From: Rubrivivax sp.
GTDB taxonomy: Bacteria > Pseudomonadota > Gammaproteobacteria > Burkholderiales > Burkholderiaceae_C
Assembly (NCBI GenBank): GCA_030653385.1
Contig: JAURZM010000025.1
Span: forward strand, 124,001 to 188,000
Length of the DNA: 64,000 bases
Direction of reading: 5' to 3'
A program made the position numbers and the translations under genes. The notes under the pieces were generated by a model. The model was given only the letters and a program-made list of their open reading frames with translations. It was not told the origin of the DNA and did no database searches. Position 1 is the first letter of the stretch. Every line of letters begins with the position of its first letter. Shown here one piece after another: positions 17,834 through 27,569 of this stretch.

Positions 17834-20197
17834 ATGCCCTTGCCCAAACGTTTGCCCGCCGCGGTGCGCCGCCTGGCGCCGATTTCCTTCGCACTGGCCA
17901 CCTTGCCGGTGATGTCACAAACCCCGCCACCGGAAGCTGCCACCGCACCGGCCGCTGCAGCGTCTGCACCGGCAGGCGCTGCATCGGCGCCCGCCGCTGC
18001 ACCGCCGCGCCCGGCTGCCGCACCCACTGCTTCGACACCTGGCGCGCAGCGCGTGGAAATCACCGGCGGCCGCGACAGCGACACCGACGCGCGCCGCCAG
18101 TCCACCGCCGCCAAGATCGTGATCGGCCGCGAAGAAATTGAAAAATTCGGCGACGCCACCGTGGGTGAAGTGCTGCGGCGCCTGCCCGGCGTCACCACAC
18201 CCGGCGCACCGGGCCGCGGCGGCCCGCCGCGCATGCGCGGGCTGGGCGGTGGTTTCACGCAGCTGCTGATCGACGGCCAGCGCCTGCCACCGGGCTTCAG
18301 CCTGGACAGCCTGACACCCGAGCAGATCGAACGCATCGAGGTGCTTCGCGCGCCGACGGCAGAAACCGGCGCGCGGGCCATTGCCGGCACCATCAACATC
18401 ATCACGCGCGAAGGTTTCAAGAAGCGCTTGAACGATCTGCGCATCGGCACCGGCAGCGAAAACGGCCGACCCTCGGGTGGCACCTTCTGGTCGCACAACG
18501 ACAGCAGCGGCAAGCTGACCTACACGCTGTCGGCCGGGCTCTTCGGCAACCAGCGCAAGAACAGCAACCGCAGCGAAACGCAGGTAACGGACGTGGCCAG
18601 CGGCACGCTGCTGGAAGACCGCAGCACGCTGAACAACAGCCAGGGCCAGACGGTGGGCCTGAACCTGAACGCGCGCTTGATGTGGCGCCTGGGCGAAGGG
18701 GGTGATTCACTGACGCTGATGCCCGGCATCTTCACCAACCGCAACGAAAACCAGTACCGCTTCGACACCGACGAACGGCTGCGTCGCAGCACCACGCCCG
18801 AGCTGGCAGACCTGGGCAGCGGCGGCAACGAAGGCGGCTTCACAGGCCCGCGCCTGATGCTGCAGTACCGCCAGCGTGTGGGCGACTGGCGGCTGGAAGG
18901 TGGCGGCAACCTCAGCGCTTCGCGCAGCGAAAACGACAGCACCCGCGAAGAGCGCCGTGCCGACGGCAGCACCTTGCGCACGCAGCAGGACAGCAGCGTG
19001 CAGCGCGAAAAGCGCGTCAGCCTGAACGCCAAGGGCAGCCGCCTGCTGGGCGGCGAAGGCAGCGAACACAGCCTGGTGGTGGGCGGCGAAGTCGAAACCG
19101 CGCAGCGCAACGACACGCGCAGCACCACCCAAGACGGCGCACCAGCGCTGACCAACTACGGCGACAACTTCGAAGCCAGCACGCTGCGCCTGGCGGCTTA
19201 CGCGCAAGATGAGTGGAACCTGAACCCCCAATGGGCCGTGCACGCCGGCCTGCGCTGGGAAGGCATCACCACCCGCGGTGACGACGGCCTGGGCAACCGC
19301 CCCACCAACCGCAACAGCGTGCTGACGCCGCTGGTGCACCTGCTGTGGAAGCCCGACCCGAAAACACGCGACCAGGTGCGACTGAGCCTGACCCGCAGTT
19401 GGCGGTCACCCGCCACCAACACGCTGATCGGCCGCCCGAACATCACGCGCCTGTACGACCCCACGCTGGGCAGCAACACCGAAACCAGCCCCGACAGTGC
19501 CGGCAACCCGAACCTGCGCCCGGAACTGGCCACCGGCATCGACCTGGCCTTCGAGCGTTACCTGCAAGGCGGCGGCCTGCTCAGCGCCAACCTGTTTGCG
19601 CGCCAGATCACCGACCTGATGCGCAGCCGCACCGAACTGGAGACCGTGCCCTGGAGCACCTTCGACCGCTGGGTGCGCCGCACGCGCAACATCGGCAAGG
19701 CCAGCACACAAGGCCTGGAGCTGGAAGCCAAATTCAGGCTCGACCAGGTGTGGGCCGGCACGCCACCGGTGGAACTGCGCGCCAACGTGGCGCTGTACCA
19801 AAGCCAGGTCGACGGTGTGCCCGGCCCCGACAACCGGCTGGACGAACAGGCCAAGGGCACGGCCAACATCGGCGCCGACTACCGCCTGCGTGGCACACCG
19901 CTCACTTTCGGCGGTAACGTCAACTGGGTGCCCGCCACCTTGACCCGCCTGGCCGAGGACCAAACCACGGCCACCACCACCAAGCGCCAGTGGGACCTGT
20001 TTGCGCTGTGGACCTTCAGCCCCGGCGTGGCGCTGCGTGTGATGGCCAACAACGTGGACCCGCGCGACTACAACACCGAGACTTTCAACGACAGCGATGC
20101 CAGCGGCACGGCTTCGGGCCTAGCTGAGCGCACGCGGGTGCTGAGCGGTGGGGCCAGTTTCACGAACTGGCAGATGCGGCTGGAGTTGAAGCTGTAG
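17834..20197 (+). CDS. TonB-dependent outer-membrane receptor
   Basis: A 787-residue outer-membrane receptor. The N-terminal signal (LAPISFALATLPVMS) is followed by a Pro/Ala-rich linker of about 45 residues. A plug domain follows, with IVIGREEIEKFGDATVGEVLRR, RMRGLGGGFTQLLIDGQ and EQIERIEVLRAPTAE, then a beta-barrel ending in a hydrophobic strand with terminal Leu. No N-terminal signalling domain is seen, so it is a transporter rather than a transducer. No iron-uptake genes are adjacent; ligand could be a siderophore, porphyrin or other compound. It follows the two diguanylate cyclases by 143 bases and could be under separate control. Confidence 0.92.
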   Translation: MPLPKRLPAAVRRLAPISFALATLPVMSQTPPPEAATAPAAAASAPAGAASAPAAAPPRPAAAPTASTPGAQRVEITGGRDSDTDARRQSTAAKIVIGREEIEKFGDATVGEVLRRLPGVTTPGAPGRGGPPRMRGLGGGFTQLLIDGQRLPPGFSLDSLTPEQIERIEVLRAPTAETGARAIAGTINIITREGFKKRLNDLRIGTGSENGRPSGGTFWSHNDSSGKLTYTLSAGLFGNQRKNSNRSETQVTDVASGTLLEDRSTLNNSQGQTVGLNLNARLMWRLGEGGDSLTLMPGIFTNRNENQYRFDTDERLRRSTTPELADLGSGGNEGGFTGPRLMLQYRQRVGDWRLEGGGNLSASRSENDSTREERRADGSTLRTQQDSSVQREKRVSLNAKGSRLLGGEGSEHSLVVGGEVETAQRNDTRSTTQDGAPALTNYGDNFEASTLRLAAYAQDEWNLNPQWAVHAGLRWEGITTRGDDGLGNRPTNRNSVLTPLVHLLWKPDPKTRDQVRLSLTRSWRSPATNTLIGRPNITRLYDPTLGSNTETSPDSAGNPNLRPELATGIDLAFERYLQGGGLLSANLFARQITDLMRSRTELETVPWSTFDRWVRRTRNIGKASTQGLELEAKFRLDQVWAGTPPVELRANVALYQSQVDGVPGPDNRLDEQAKGTANIGADYRLRGTPLTFGGNVNWVPATLTRLAEDQTTATTTKRQWDLFALWTFSPGVALRVMANNVDPRDYNTETFNDSDASGTASGLAERTRVLSGGASFTNWQMRLELKL

Positions 20198-20226
20198 GAA
20201 GGGGTTTTGAGTGGGCATAACCCTTC
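20198..20226 (+). terminator. possible stem-loop after the TonB-dependent receptor gene
   Basis: GAAGGGGTT (20198-20206) can pair with AACCCTTC (20219-20226) with one bulged G, around a 12-base loop, immediately after the stop codon. There is no T-tract, so a rho-independent role is uncertain. Confidence 0.35.
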
Positions 20227-20338
20227 AGTTGACCACATGAGTGTCTGGTTGACAAGCTACCAAGGCTGACAGTTGCGGCGCTGAATTTGGGCTGAGATGC
20301 TGGCTTCCAGACCTGCAATGGGTCGCCGAGGAGGCTGC

Positions 20339-23300
20339 ATGAAAAACCCAACGTTGGGGCCCGTGTTGGGGGCCCGGGCCAGGTCTTGTTACGGGCTGCG
20401 GTCGCTGGGCCGTGCCATGGCCCTAGCTGTGGCGGCCGGCGTGGCTGGTGTGGCAAACGCCAACGAAGTCACCCTGTCGCATCTGCAGGGTCTGCTGCCA
20501 ACATCGGACGGGCCGGTGAGTGTCGAAGGGCCCGAGCTGATGGGTGAGAAGGTGAACACCTTCGACGGCAGCATGGTGTTCGAGCACACCGATGCCCGGC
20601 TCACGGGCAACAGCGCAATCGACATGTCCATCGTCAGGCGCCACGTGGCGGGCAGGACGACGTGGATCCGTGGCGACTTCGGCGACTGGGACCTGGAACT
20701 GCCTCGCATCGCTGGCGTGTTTGCCCGCCCACGCGGCTGGGTGACCGGCGGCGGCGGGCTGCAGCGGTGTTCGCAATGGGGCAAGCCGCCCATCGAGATT
20801 CGCACGCGCGTTGACCCTCCGAACAACAACGTCGCACCTGCACCCGTGCCGCCACCTGCGCCCGTGCCGGGGCGTGTGCCTCCATCGGCAGCCTCGCCCA
20901 ACGCCGACTTCGAGTACTACTGGTCCATCTACGCGCCCGATGATTACTGGCAAGGCACGCACCTGCACGTGCCTGGCAGCGGCTCGCAGGAGGTGCTGCA
21001 CCGCACGCCCGCCAACCCCTGGACGCCGACCGACGGGCGAAGCTACACGCTGGTGACGCCAGGCGGCTGGCACATCGGCTGCGTGGGCAGCGCGGCCAAT
21101 GATCCCGGGCAGGCCTTTTATGCCGTGTCACCTGCGGGTGTGCGCTACCTCTTCAACTGGATGTCGGAGCGCCATCAGCCTTCGATGCGCAAGGGCCTGG
21201 CGCCGCTGGGTCGTGCCGAGTATTCGCTGTTGGTCACACAGGTGACGGACCGCTTTGGCGGCCAGGTGGACTACGTCTATGAAGGCTCGAAACCCGCGCG
21301 TCTGGTCAGCATCAGGTCCAACGACGGCCGAGCCATCACGCTGGACCGTGACACACAGGGTCGCATCAAGCGTGTCTTCGACGGCACACGGGAGTGGACC
21401 TACAACTATGACGCGCAGGGAGACCTGAGCCGGGTGCTACGACCCGACGGTTCGAAGTGGACATTCGTCCTGCGCCCGCTCGTTCACTACAACCTGTTCG
21501 AACTGGGCGAACACGCGAATTGCGAGATCCCGGGCTTCTACCCCGACCGCGCCTATGAGGGCGTCGTGCACCATCCTTCCGGTGCCACGGGCAAGTTCAC
21601 GATGCGCTACGTGAAGCACGGGCGGACCCAAGTCACTCGGCTGTGCGACCTGATGGGCACCAAGGAAGTCTCTGCTCACTACGCCAAGGCCAAGGTCAAC
21701 CTGACGCTGCAGAGCAAGCAACTGACCGGACCCGGCATGGCACCCCAGGTTTGGCGCTACGACTATCCAGTGTCGGGTGGTAGTTGGGCCCCGTGTGTCA
21801 CTGGCGCTTTCTGTGGCGACCGCAAACACGTTTCGGTGACTGCCCCGGACAACTCTGTCACCCGCTACACCTACGGCGTGCGATTCCGGGTCAACGAAGG
21901 CCAGTTGCTGCGCACCGAAGAAGGTTGGAACGGCAGCAATGCACTGCGGACCACCGACTTCAGCTATCGCCAGCCGGCCACTGGTATGCCCTACCCTGAC
22001 CAGATTGGCGAGTCGAGCAGCCGCCACAGCGACTACCTGTCCAGCCGACACCGGCCGCAGGACCGGCGCGTCATCACGCAGCAGGGTGTTAGCTTCACCT
22101 GGCAGGTGGACAGCGACCTGACGGCCTTCGACCACTTCGCAAGGCCCATGCGTGTGCAGCACAGCAGCAGCCTGGGTTACAGCAAGCGCAGCCACACGGT
22201 CTACTTCGATCAGTTTCCCAGCTGGGTGTTGGGCCAGATCACCAGCGTGATCGACGAACAAGGCAAGGTGCCCGAGCAGACCGTGTACAGCTTGGCCACG
22301 GCCTTGCCGATCGAAAAGCGGCGCTTCGGACTGCTGACTCAGCGGTTCGAGCATCACGCGAACGGCACGGTCTGGAAGATCATCGACCCCGTTGGGCGCG
22401 CGACCCGGCTGGAAGACTACAAGCTGGGTGTGCCTCGACTGGTGACCCACCGAGACGGTGCGGTCGAAAGAGCGACGATCGACAACCTGGGCAAGGTCAC
22501 CAGCTACACCAATGCCTTTGGCACGACCACCACCTACCAGTACGACCTGATGGGGCGCCTTCGGCAGGTGAACCACCCGAACGAGCCCGACCTGGTGTAC
22601 CACCCGACGGTGATCGAATTCGCCCCCAGTACCGTGCACCACCGGGGCCTGGACCCTGGGCACTGGGTGCAACACATCACCACCGGCGAGGCGCGCATCA
22701 GCCGCTGGTACGACGCCCTGTGGCGCGTGCGGCTCGAGCAGCACGAGGACCTGTCGACACCGTCGACGACGCGCCGCGTGGTGGAGTTCCGGCACGACCA
22801 CAACGGCAAACGCACCTACGAGAGCTACCCGCAGCGAGCCGAGGTGGGCATCAACGCGCTGCTTGTTGGCACGCACTGGAAGTTCGATGGCCTGAGCCGC
22901 GAAATCGAAAAGCGGCAAACCAGCGAAATGAGCGACCTGGTCACCGAGACGCGCTACCTGGAAGGTTTCCAGAAGCTGGTGATGCTGCCCAGGGGCAATC
23001 AGACACGGTTTGCCTTCCAGGCTTTCGACTCACCGTCGGAAGACAGCATCCGGACGCTGTGGTTGCCCGAGAACGTGCAGGTGGACATCTCGCGCAACAC
23101 ACACGGCATGCCCCTGAGCATCGTGCGCAGCGGCACTTTCGGCGGACAGACCCAGCAGGCTGCGCGGAGCTACCACTACGACGTCCACATGCGGCTGTGC
23201 AAGACCATTGAGCCCGAGACCGGGGCCACGGTTCAGCAGTACGACAACGCCGGCAATCTGATGTGGACAGCCAGCGGCCAGAACCTGCCCGGCGCTGGTT

Positions 23301-25084
23301 GCGACCAGGTTTCGGTGCCCGAGGCCCGCAAGGTCAACTTTGCCTACGACCCCAGCGACCGCCTGTGGCGAACGACTTTCGGTGACGGCAGCCCGATGGT
23401 CAGCCGCACCTACTGGGCCGATGGCCTGCTGAGGCAGATCGTGTCTGCCGGCGGGGGCGACAACACCATCAATTGGGACTACTACTACAACAATCGCCGG
23501 CTGCTGACACATGAGCAGTACCACTGGGGAGACCCGGCTTACAGCTGGGGCTTCAGTTGGCACGTTGACGCACACGGCAACGTCAGCGGTCTGAGCGACA
23601 TATGGGGACTGATGGTTTACGATCCTGACGCCTTGGGTGCAGCGCGGCGCGTCGGCAACTACGTCAGCAATGTCAGCTACCACCCGAACGGCATGGTGGC
23701 CGGCTACACGCTGGGCAACGGCGTCACGCACAGCGTGAGCCTGAACGCCCGCGGACTGCCCGCCACCTGGCAGTACTCGGGGGTGGCCAATGACAGCTAC
23801 ACCTACGACGCCAATGGCAACGTCAGCAGCATTGCCGACGGCCACCAGGGCCGCCACCGCAGCATGCCCTGGTACGACGGCCTGGACCGCCTGCGGCAAG
23901 CCAACGGCCCCTGGGGCGCAGGAAGCTTCAGCTACGACGCACTGGACAACCTGGTCCACAGCAGCGTAGGCGGCCGCAGCCTGACCCACACCATTGACGG
24001 CAACAACCGCCTGGTGAGCCTGACCGGCAGCCAGAACATCGCCATTGGCTACGACCCCAACGGCAACATCACGAACCGCGGCGGGCAGGCCTTCCGCTTC
24101 GATGTCGGCAACCGGCTGAGGGAAGCGGTCGGCAAGGCACGTTACGTCTACGACGGACATGGGCGGCGCAATCTGATCTGGTTCGCCAATGGCGACTACT
24201 CGCACAACGCCTACACGCAGGACGGCAAGCTGCGGGTGTCGTCCCGCACGAATGAACACTCACGAAGGTACGTGTACCTGGGCGACAAGCTGATCGCCGA
24301 GACGACGGGTACCGGCGTCACCACCTACAGCCACACCGACGCGCTGGGCAGCCCGGTGGCGGTGACCGACATCAGCCGCAACGAAGTGAGCCGCACCCGG
24401 TACGAGCCGTATGGCGCGACCGAGGCCGGCACGACCAACCCTGCTCGCATCGGGTTCACGGGGCATGTGAACGATCCTGATACGGGATTGGTTTACATGG
24501 AGCAGCGGTATTACGATCCGGTAGCGGGGAGGTTTCTGTCGGTTGATCCCGTTGTGACGGATGCAAAGACCGGCGATCACTTCAATCGATATGTTTACGC
24601 GCAGAACAATCCGCATCGGTACATTGATCCCGACGGGCGAGCGGCTGGTGACCCATATCGGTTTCCTTTGCAGCCCGGAGGCCCTTCAAGTGGCGGCGGG
24701 CTCGGCGGAAGTGGGGGCTTAGGTAAGAGTGCGGCCGCTGCGCTGCCTCAAATGAAGGGGATGGGGGCGACTGAGCGGGCGCAGACGCTGACGCAGGGCG
24801 GTTTTCATCAAACAAAGGTTAGCGCCAGTGCCGCGAAGAATGAGACTTGGAAGGCTCAGGACGGGTCGACGGTTAAGGTGCATTCATACGGCGACCAGAC
24901 CCAGGGCCCCCACAAGTCCGGAAACAATGCGCATCTTCACAAAGAGCAACCTGGCCCGAAGCCCGGAGAAATGCAGAAGCTGGACGACAGGGGAAAGGTA
25001 AACACCGACCCAAACAAGACGCACATCGGCCTGCCCAACCCAAAGGACTTTACGAAAGTGCGGGGACGAGAGAGCGGGAGCTAG
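20339..25084 (+). CDS. secreted RHS/YD-repeat protein with polymorphic-toxin-like C-terminal tip
   Basis: A 1581-residue RHS-family protein. ATG 20339 follows a GAGGAG ribosome-binding site and opens a signal peptide (SLGRAMALAVAAGVAGVANA), so export by Sec is likely; no PAAR or VgrG part is present. A long series of YD-type repeats (for example YDANGNVSSIADG, YDALDNLVHS, YDPNGNITNRGG) builds the cocoon-like shell. The RHS core ends with DTGLVYMEQRYYDPVAGRF and NPHRYIDPDG near residues 1380-1440. After that lies a unique tip of about 140 residues: a Gly/Ser-rich linker, then WKAQDGSTVKVHSYG, GPHKSGNNAHLHKEQPG and HIGLPNPKDFTKVRGR. The His-rich HLHK segment and the ending recall polymorphic toxin type 24 in my memory, which is tentative. 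Base use changes near the tip. Confidence 0.9.
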   Translation: MKNPTLGPVLGARARSCYGLRSLGRAMALAVAAGVAGVANANEVTLSHLQGLLPTSDGPVSVEGPELMGEKVNTFDGSMVFEHTDARLTGNSAIDMSIVRRHVAGRTTWIRGDFGDWDLELPRIAGVFARPRGWVTGGGGLQRCSQWGKPPIEIRTRVDPPNNNVAPAPVPPPAPVPGRVPPSAASPNADFEYYWSIYAPDDYWQGTHLHVPGSGSQEVLHRTPANPWTPTDGRSYTLVTPGGWHIGCVGSAANDPGQAFYAVSPAGVRYLFNWMSERHQPSMRKGLAPLGRAEYSLLVTQVTDRFGGQVDYVYEGSKPARLVSIRSNDGRAITLDRDTQGRIKRVFDGTREWTYNYDAQGDLSRVLRPDGSKWTFVLRPLVHYNLFELGEHANCEIPGFYPDRAYEGVVHHPSGATGKFTMRYVKHGRTQVTRLCDLMGTKEVSAHYAKAKVNLTLQSKQLTGPGMAPQVWRYDYPVSGGSWAPCVTGAFCGDRKHVSVTAPDNSVTRYTYGVRFRVNEGQLLRTEEGWNGSNALRTTDFSYRQPATGMPYPDQIGESSSRHSDYLSSRHRPQDRRVITQQGVSFTWQVDSDLTAFDHFARPMRVQHSSSLGYSKRSHTVYFDQFPSWVLGQITSVIDEQGKVPEQTVYSLATALPIEKRRFGLLTQRFEHHANGTVWKIIDPVGRATRLEDYKLGVPRLVTHRDGAVERATIDNLGKVTSYTNAFGTTTTYQYDLMGRLRQVNHPNEPDLVYHPTVIEFAPSTVHHRGLDPGHWVQHITTGEARISRWYDALWRVRLEQHEDLSTPSTTRRVVEFRHDHNGKRTYESYPQRAEVGINALLVGTHWKFDGLSREIEKRQTSEMSDLVTETRYLEGFQKLVMLPRGNQTRFAFQAFDSPSEDSIRTLWLPENVQVDISRNTHGMPLSIVRSGTFGGQTQQAARSYHYDVHMRLCKTIEPETGATVQQYDNAGNLMWTASGQNLPGAGCDQVSVPEARKVNFAYDPSDRLWRTTFGDGSPMVSRTYWADGLLRQIVSAGGGDNTINWDYYYNNRRLLTHEQYHWGDPAYSWGFSWHVDAHGNVSGLSDIWGLMVYDPDALGAARRVGNYVSNVSYHPNGMVAGYTLGNGVTHSVSLNARGLPATWQYSGVANDSYTYDANGNVSSIADGHQGRHRSMPWYDGLDRLRQANGPWGAGSFSYDALDNLVHSSVGGRSLTHTIDGNNRLVSLTGSQNIAIGYDPNGNITNRGGQAFRFDVGNRLREAVGKARYVYDGHGRRNLIWFANGDYSHNAYTQDGKLRVSSRTNEHSRRYVYLGDKLIAETTGTGVTTYSHTDALGSPVAVTDISRNEVSRTRYEPYGATEAGTTNPARIGFTGHVNDPDTGLVYMEQRYYDPVAGRFLSVDPVVTDAKTGDHFNRYVYAQNNPHRYIDPDGRAAGDPYRFPLQPGGPSSGGGLGGSGGLGKSAAAALPQMKGMGATERAQTLTQGGFHQTKVSASAAKNETWKAQDGSTVKVHSYGDQTQGPHKSGNNAHLHKEQPGPKPGEMQKLDDRGKVNTDPNKTHIGLPNPKDFTKVRGRESGS
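24650..25084 (+). other. variable C-terminal toxin-like tip of the RHS protein
   Basis: This segment encodes everything after the conserved RHS core end motif (DPDG). From about 24470 onward the codon use loosens, with many more A/T third positions (for example the stretch around 24480-24640) than the preceding 4 kb. The encoded tip has several His, Lys and Asn residues in a compact block near the end, typical of nuclease-type toxin domains. Activity is inferred, not shown. Confidence 0.6.
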
Positions 25085-25090
25085 CAAACC

Positions 25091-25402
25091 ATGGGCACTG
25101 AGTATGAGTTTCGACCGGCTGCTGATGAACACATCGGCGGCTTGACAGCCCGAGTAGGGGTGCATATGCAGGCGGACTCTCGCTACCGCGTCCTCCCTAG
25201 TTCCGGCCCGGAGCTACAAGGCGCCTTTTCGGATTCGCCGCACCGCCCTGATTGGCCAGACGACTTCAGCATTCGGGACATGCCGTATGGCCTATTGCTG
25301 CTAGTGTCAGCAGGCACGTCGTTCGAAGAGAGAAATCTAGTGTCTTCGATAGCGGGCTGGCTACGACAAGAAGGAATCGAGTCCGCTGTCGAAGAGGCAT
25401 GA
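25091..25402 (+). CDS. candidate immunity protein for the RHS tip
   Basis: A 103-residue acidic soluble protein starting six bases after the RHS stop codon on the same strand. There is no signal peptide, as expected for an immunity protein acting in the cytoplasm. The sequence (DWPDDFSIRDMPYGLLLLVSAG, then FEERNLVSSIAGWLRQEG) is not one I recognise. Its base composition is lower in GC than the flanking core genes and resembles the toxin tip, so the two appear to have arrived together. Immunity function is inferred from position, size and composition only. Confidence 0.65.
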   Translation: MGTEYEFRPAADEHIGGLTARVGVHMQADSRYRVLPSSGPELQGAFSDSPHRPDWPDDFSIRDMPYGLLLLVSAGTSFEERNLVSSIAGWLRQEGIESAVEEA

Positions 25403-25467
25403 CACGGCAAGGTCGAAGCTTGGTGTCAGGGGCTTTGGGGTCTTCGTTTTGCCTGGCTATGAGTGGA

Positions 25468-25512
25468 GCCTCATCGGGGTCACGCCTCTCGAGGTCATTG
25501 CCTCTCGGGGTC
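25468..25512 (+). repeat. three iterated copies of a GCCTC(A)TCGRGGTC repeat
   Basis: Copies lie at 25468-25481 (with one extra A), 25484-25496 and 25500-25512, giving a period of about 16 bases. They sit 40 bases before the start of the Y1 transposase gene, so they could be its recognition sites, its regulatory sites, or a decayed REP-like element. Confidence 0.6.
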
Positions 25513-25552
25513 TAGTCTTGCCTTCCGCCCCCAGGTTCAGCCATCCTCTCCC

Positions 25553-26446
25553 ATGTCCCGCCCCCTCCGTATAGAGTTCCCCGGCGCCGCCTACCACGTC
25601 ACCTCCCGTGGTGACCGCCGAGAACCCATCTTCGTCGACGACGAAGACCGCCATGGATTGCTTGAAGTCGTCGACCAAGCCATGCAGCGCTTCGACGCCC
25701 AGGTGCTGTCGTACTGCCTGATGGGCAACCACTACCACTTCGTGCTGTACACCCGGCGGGCCAATCTCTCGCGCCTGATGCGCCACCTCAACGGCGTGTT
25801 CACGCAGAACTTCAACCGACGGCACGCCAAAGTTGGGCACCTGTTTCAGGGGCGCTTCAAGGCCGTGTTGGTGGACCGGGACGCTTACCTGCTGGAAGCC
25901 TGCCGCTATGTCGAGCTCAATCCCGTGCGCGCTGGCATCGTCAGCGAAGCGCAGCACTGGCTTTGGTCAAGTTACCGCGCTCATGTCTGTCAGCAGCCAA
26001 CGCCGCCGTGGTTGGACACGGCAGGTCTGCACGGTTACCTCTTGGGTCGTGACTGTGCCAACGCAGCAGATTCCCGGCGTGCCGCTACACGCTATGCCGC
26101 GCTGGTGGCCGCCGGCAAAGACGTGCGTCTGTGGGACCAGGCCCTGTGTCAGCAGGTCTACCTGGGCGACGCGGACTTCGTGCAGCGTATGCAGGCCTTG
26201 GCTGCGCCCAAGTCCACGGCTGCCGTGGAGGTTCCCAGGGCCCAGCGCCTGGCTGCTCGTGACCCGCGGCTCGAATACCCGACGCTGCTTGCGAGCGGCA
26301 TGCCACGCAACGCCGCGCTGCACCGGGCCTTCGTGCAGGGCCAGAGAACGATGACCGAACTGGCCCGGCAAGCGGGGCTGTCTGTCTCCCGCGTCAGCCG
26401 GATTCTTGCGACCGCCGAACGGGAAGGGTCGACCCCGCCCCGCTAG
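25553..26446 (+). CDS. REP-associated tyrosine transposase (Y1/RAYT, IS200-like domain)
   Basis: A 297-residue Y1-family DNA single-strand transferase. ATG 25553 gives the family N-terminus [20 protein letters not shown]. The HUH metal-binding motif is His60-Tyr61-His62 in MGNHYHFV; the nucleophile is Tyr119 in [22 protein letters not shown] is also conserved. The C-terminus contains a helix-turn-helix ([19 protein letters not shown]) of the DnaA/repressor type often found in this clade. No IS200-type ends or partner TnpB are visible, so it is a solitary domesticated-type RAYT. It lies next to the RHS cassette. Confidence 0.92.
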   Translation: MSRPLRIEFPGAAYHVTSRGDRREPIFVDDEDRHGLLEVVDQAMQRFDAQVLSYCLMGNHYHFVLYTRRANLSRLMRHLNGVFTQNFNRRHAKVGHLFQGRFKAVLVDRDAYLLEACRYVELNPVRAGIVSEAQHWLWSSYRAHVCQQPTPPWLDTAGLHGYLLGRDCANAADSRRAATRYAALVAAGKDVRLWDQALCQQVYLGDADFVQRMQALAAPKSTAAVEVPRAQRLAARDPRLEYPTLLASGMPRNAALHRAFVQGQRTMTELARQAGLSVSRVSRILATAEREGSTPPR

Positions 26447-26516
26447 GGATGCTCCCGGCTGCCAAGTCACCCCCCGCCCGGCACACTCACCCGATCTCCA
26501 GCCCCCGGACCACCCC

Positions 26517-27512
26517 ATGACCCTGACCCGCCGCCACCTCATCACCGCCGCCGCGCTGTCCCCCTTGCTGTCGCAGGCCCAAGCCCAAGCCACCTGGCCC
26601 ACCAAACCCGTTCGCATGGTCGTGCCCTTCGCCGCCGGCGGCACCACCGACATCCTGGCCCGTGCCCTGGCGCCCGAACTGCAGCGGGTCTTCGGCCAGC
26701 CCTTTGTCGTCGACAACAAACCCGGCGCCGGTGGCAACAACGGTGCGGCTGAAGTGGCCAAAGCTCCCGGCGACGGCTACACGCTGCTGATGGGCACCGT
26801 GGGCACCCACGCCATCAACCCCAGCCTGTACCCGAAGATGCCCTACGACGCGGTGAAGGACTTCGTGCCCGTCACGCTGGTGGCCGGGGTGCCCAATGTG
26901 CTGGTCATCAACCCGGCCTCGGCGGCGCGCTACAACGTCAATTCGGTGGCCGACCTCGTCAAGGCGTTGAAGGCCAACCCGGGCCGCCTGAACATGGCCA
27001 GCTCGGGCAATGGCACCAGCATCCACCTGGCCGGCGAGCTGTTCAAGACGATGACCGGCACCTTCATGGTCCACCTGCCTTACCGCGGTTCTGGCCCGGC
27101 GCTCATCGACCTGATCGGGGGCAACGTGGACCTGATGTTCGACAACCTGCCCAGTGCCATGCCACACATCAAGAGCGGCCGCCTGAAAGCCCTGGCGGTG
27201 ACCAGTGGCGCCCGGTCGGGGGCGCTGCCCGAGGTGCCCACGGTGGAAGAGGTGGGCGGCCCGCTGCTGAAGGGTTACGAAGCCAGCAGCTGGTTCGGCC
27301 TGCTGGCCCCGGCGGGCACCCCTGCCGACGTGGTCAGCCGCGTGCAACAGGAAACCGCCAAGGCGCTGGCACTGCCGGCCATGAAAGAACGTCTGCTGGC
27401 GCAGGGCGCCATTCCCAGTGGCATGTCACCGGCCGACTTCGTGCGGTTCATCGCCGCAGAAACGGCCAAGTGGGCGCGGGTGGTGAAGGCGTCGGGCGCG
27501 AAGATCGACTGA
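26517..27512 (+). CDS. Bug-family tripartite tricarboxylate transporter substrate-binding protein
   Basis: A 331-residue periplasmic binding protein of the TctC/Bug family, hugely expanded in Burkholderiales. The signal peptide [23 protein letters not shown] has a twin-arginine-like RRHLI. Mature sequence shows the hallmarks [53 protein letters not shown] and PEVPTVEE. No TctA/TctB membrane genes are adjacent, as is common for orphan Bug proteins, which may also act as sensors. Ligands are usually small carboxylates or amides; this one is unknown. Confidence 0.94.
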   Translation: MTLTRRHLITAAALSPLLSQAQAQATWPTKPVRMVVPFAAGGTTDILARALAPELQRVFGQPFVVDNKPGAGGNNGAAEVAKAPGDGYTLLMGTVGTHAINPSLYPKMPYDAVKDFVPVTLVAGVPNVLVINPASAARYNVNSVADLVKALKANPGRLNMASSGNGTSIHLAGELFKTMTGTFMVHLPYRGSGPALIDLIGGNVDLMFDNLPSAMPHIKSGRLKALAVTSGARSGALPEVPTVEEVGGPLLKGYEASSWFGLLAPAGTPADVVSRVQQETAKALALPAMKERLLAQGAIPSGMSPADFVRFIAAETAKWARVVKASGAKID

Positions 27513-27524
27513 CGGTCCAAAGAA

Positions 27525-27547
27525 AAGCCGGCCCAGGGGGCCGGCTT
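27525..27547. terminator. bidirectional stem-loop terminator
   Basis: AAGCCGGCCC (27525-27534) pairs perfectly with GGGCCGGCTT (27538-27547) around a three-base loop. It lies between two convergent genes, 13 bases after the Bug gene's stop and 23 bases from the end of the PEP-CTERM gene, so it can serve both. Confidence 0.8.
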
Positions 27548-27569
27548 GCCGTCGGAACTGGCTTGTCGC

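Noticed and set aside
21437..22918. 493-codon minus-strand open frame inside the RHS gene
   Set aside because: Antisense to well-conserved YD-repeat sequence, with no ribosome-binding site and no recognisable domain.
25091..26446. Insertion sequence with terminal repeats carrying the Y1 transposase
   Set aside because: No IS200/IS605-type end hairpins or TnpB partner. The protein fits the solitary RAYT class.
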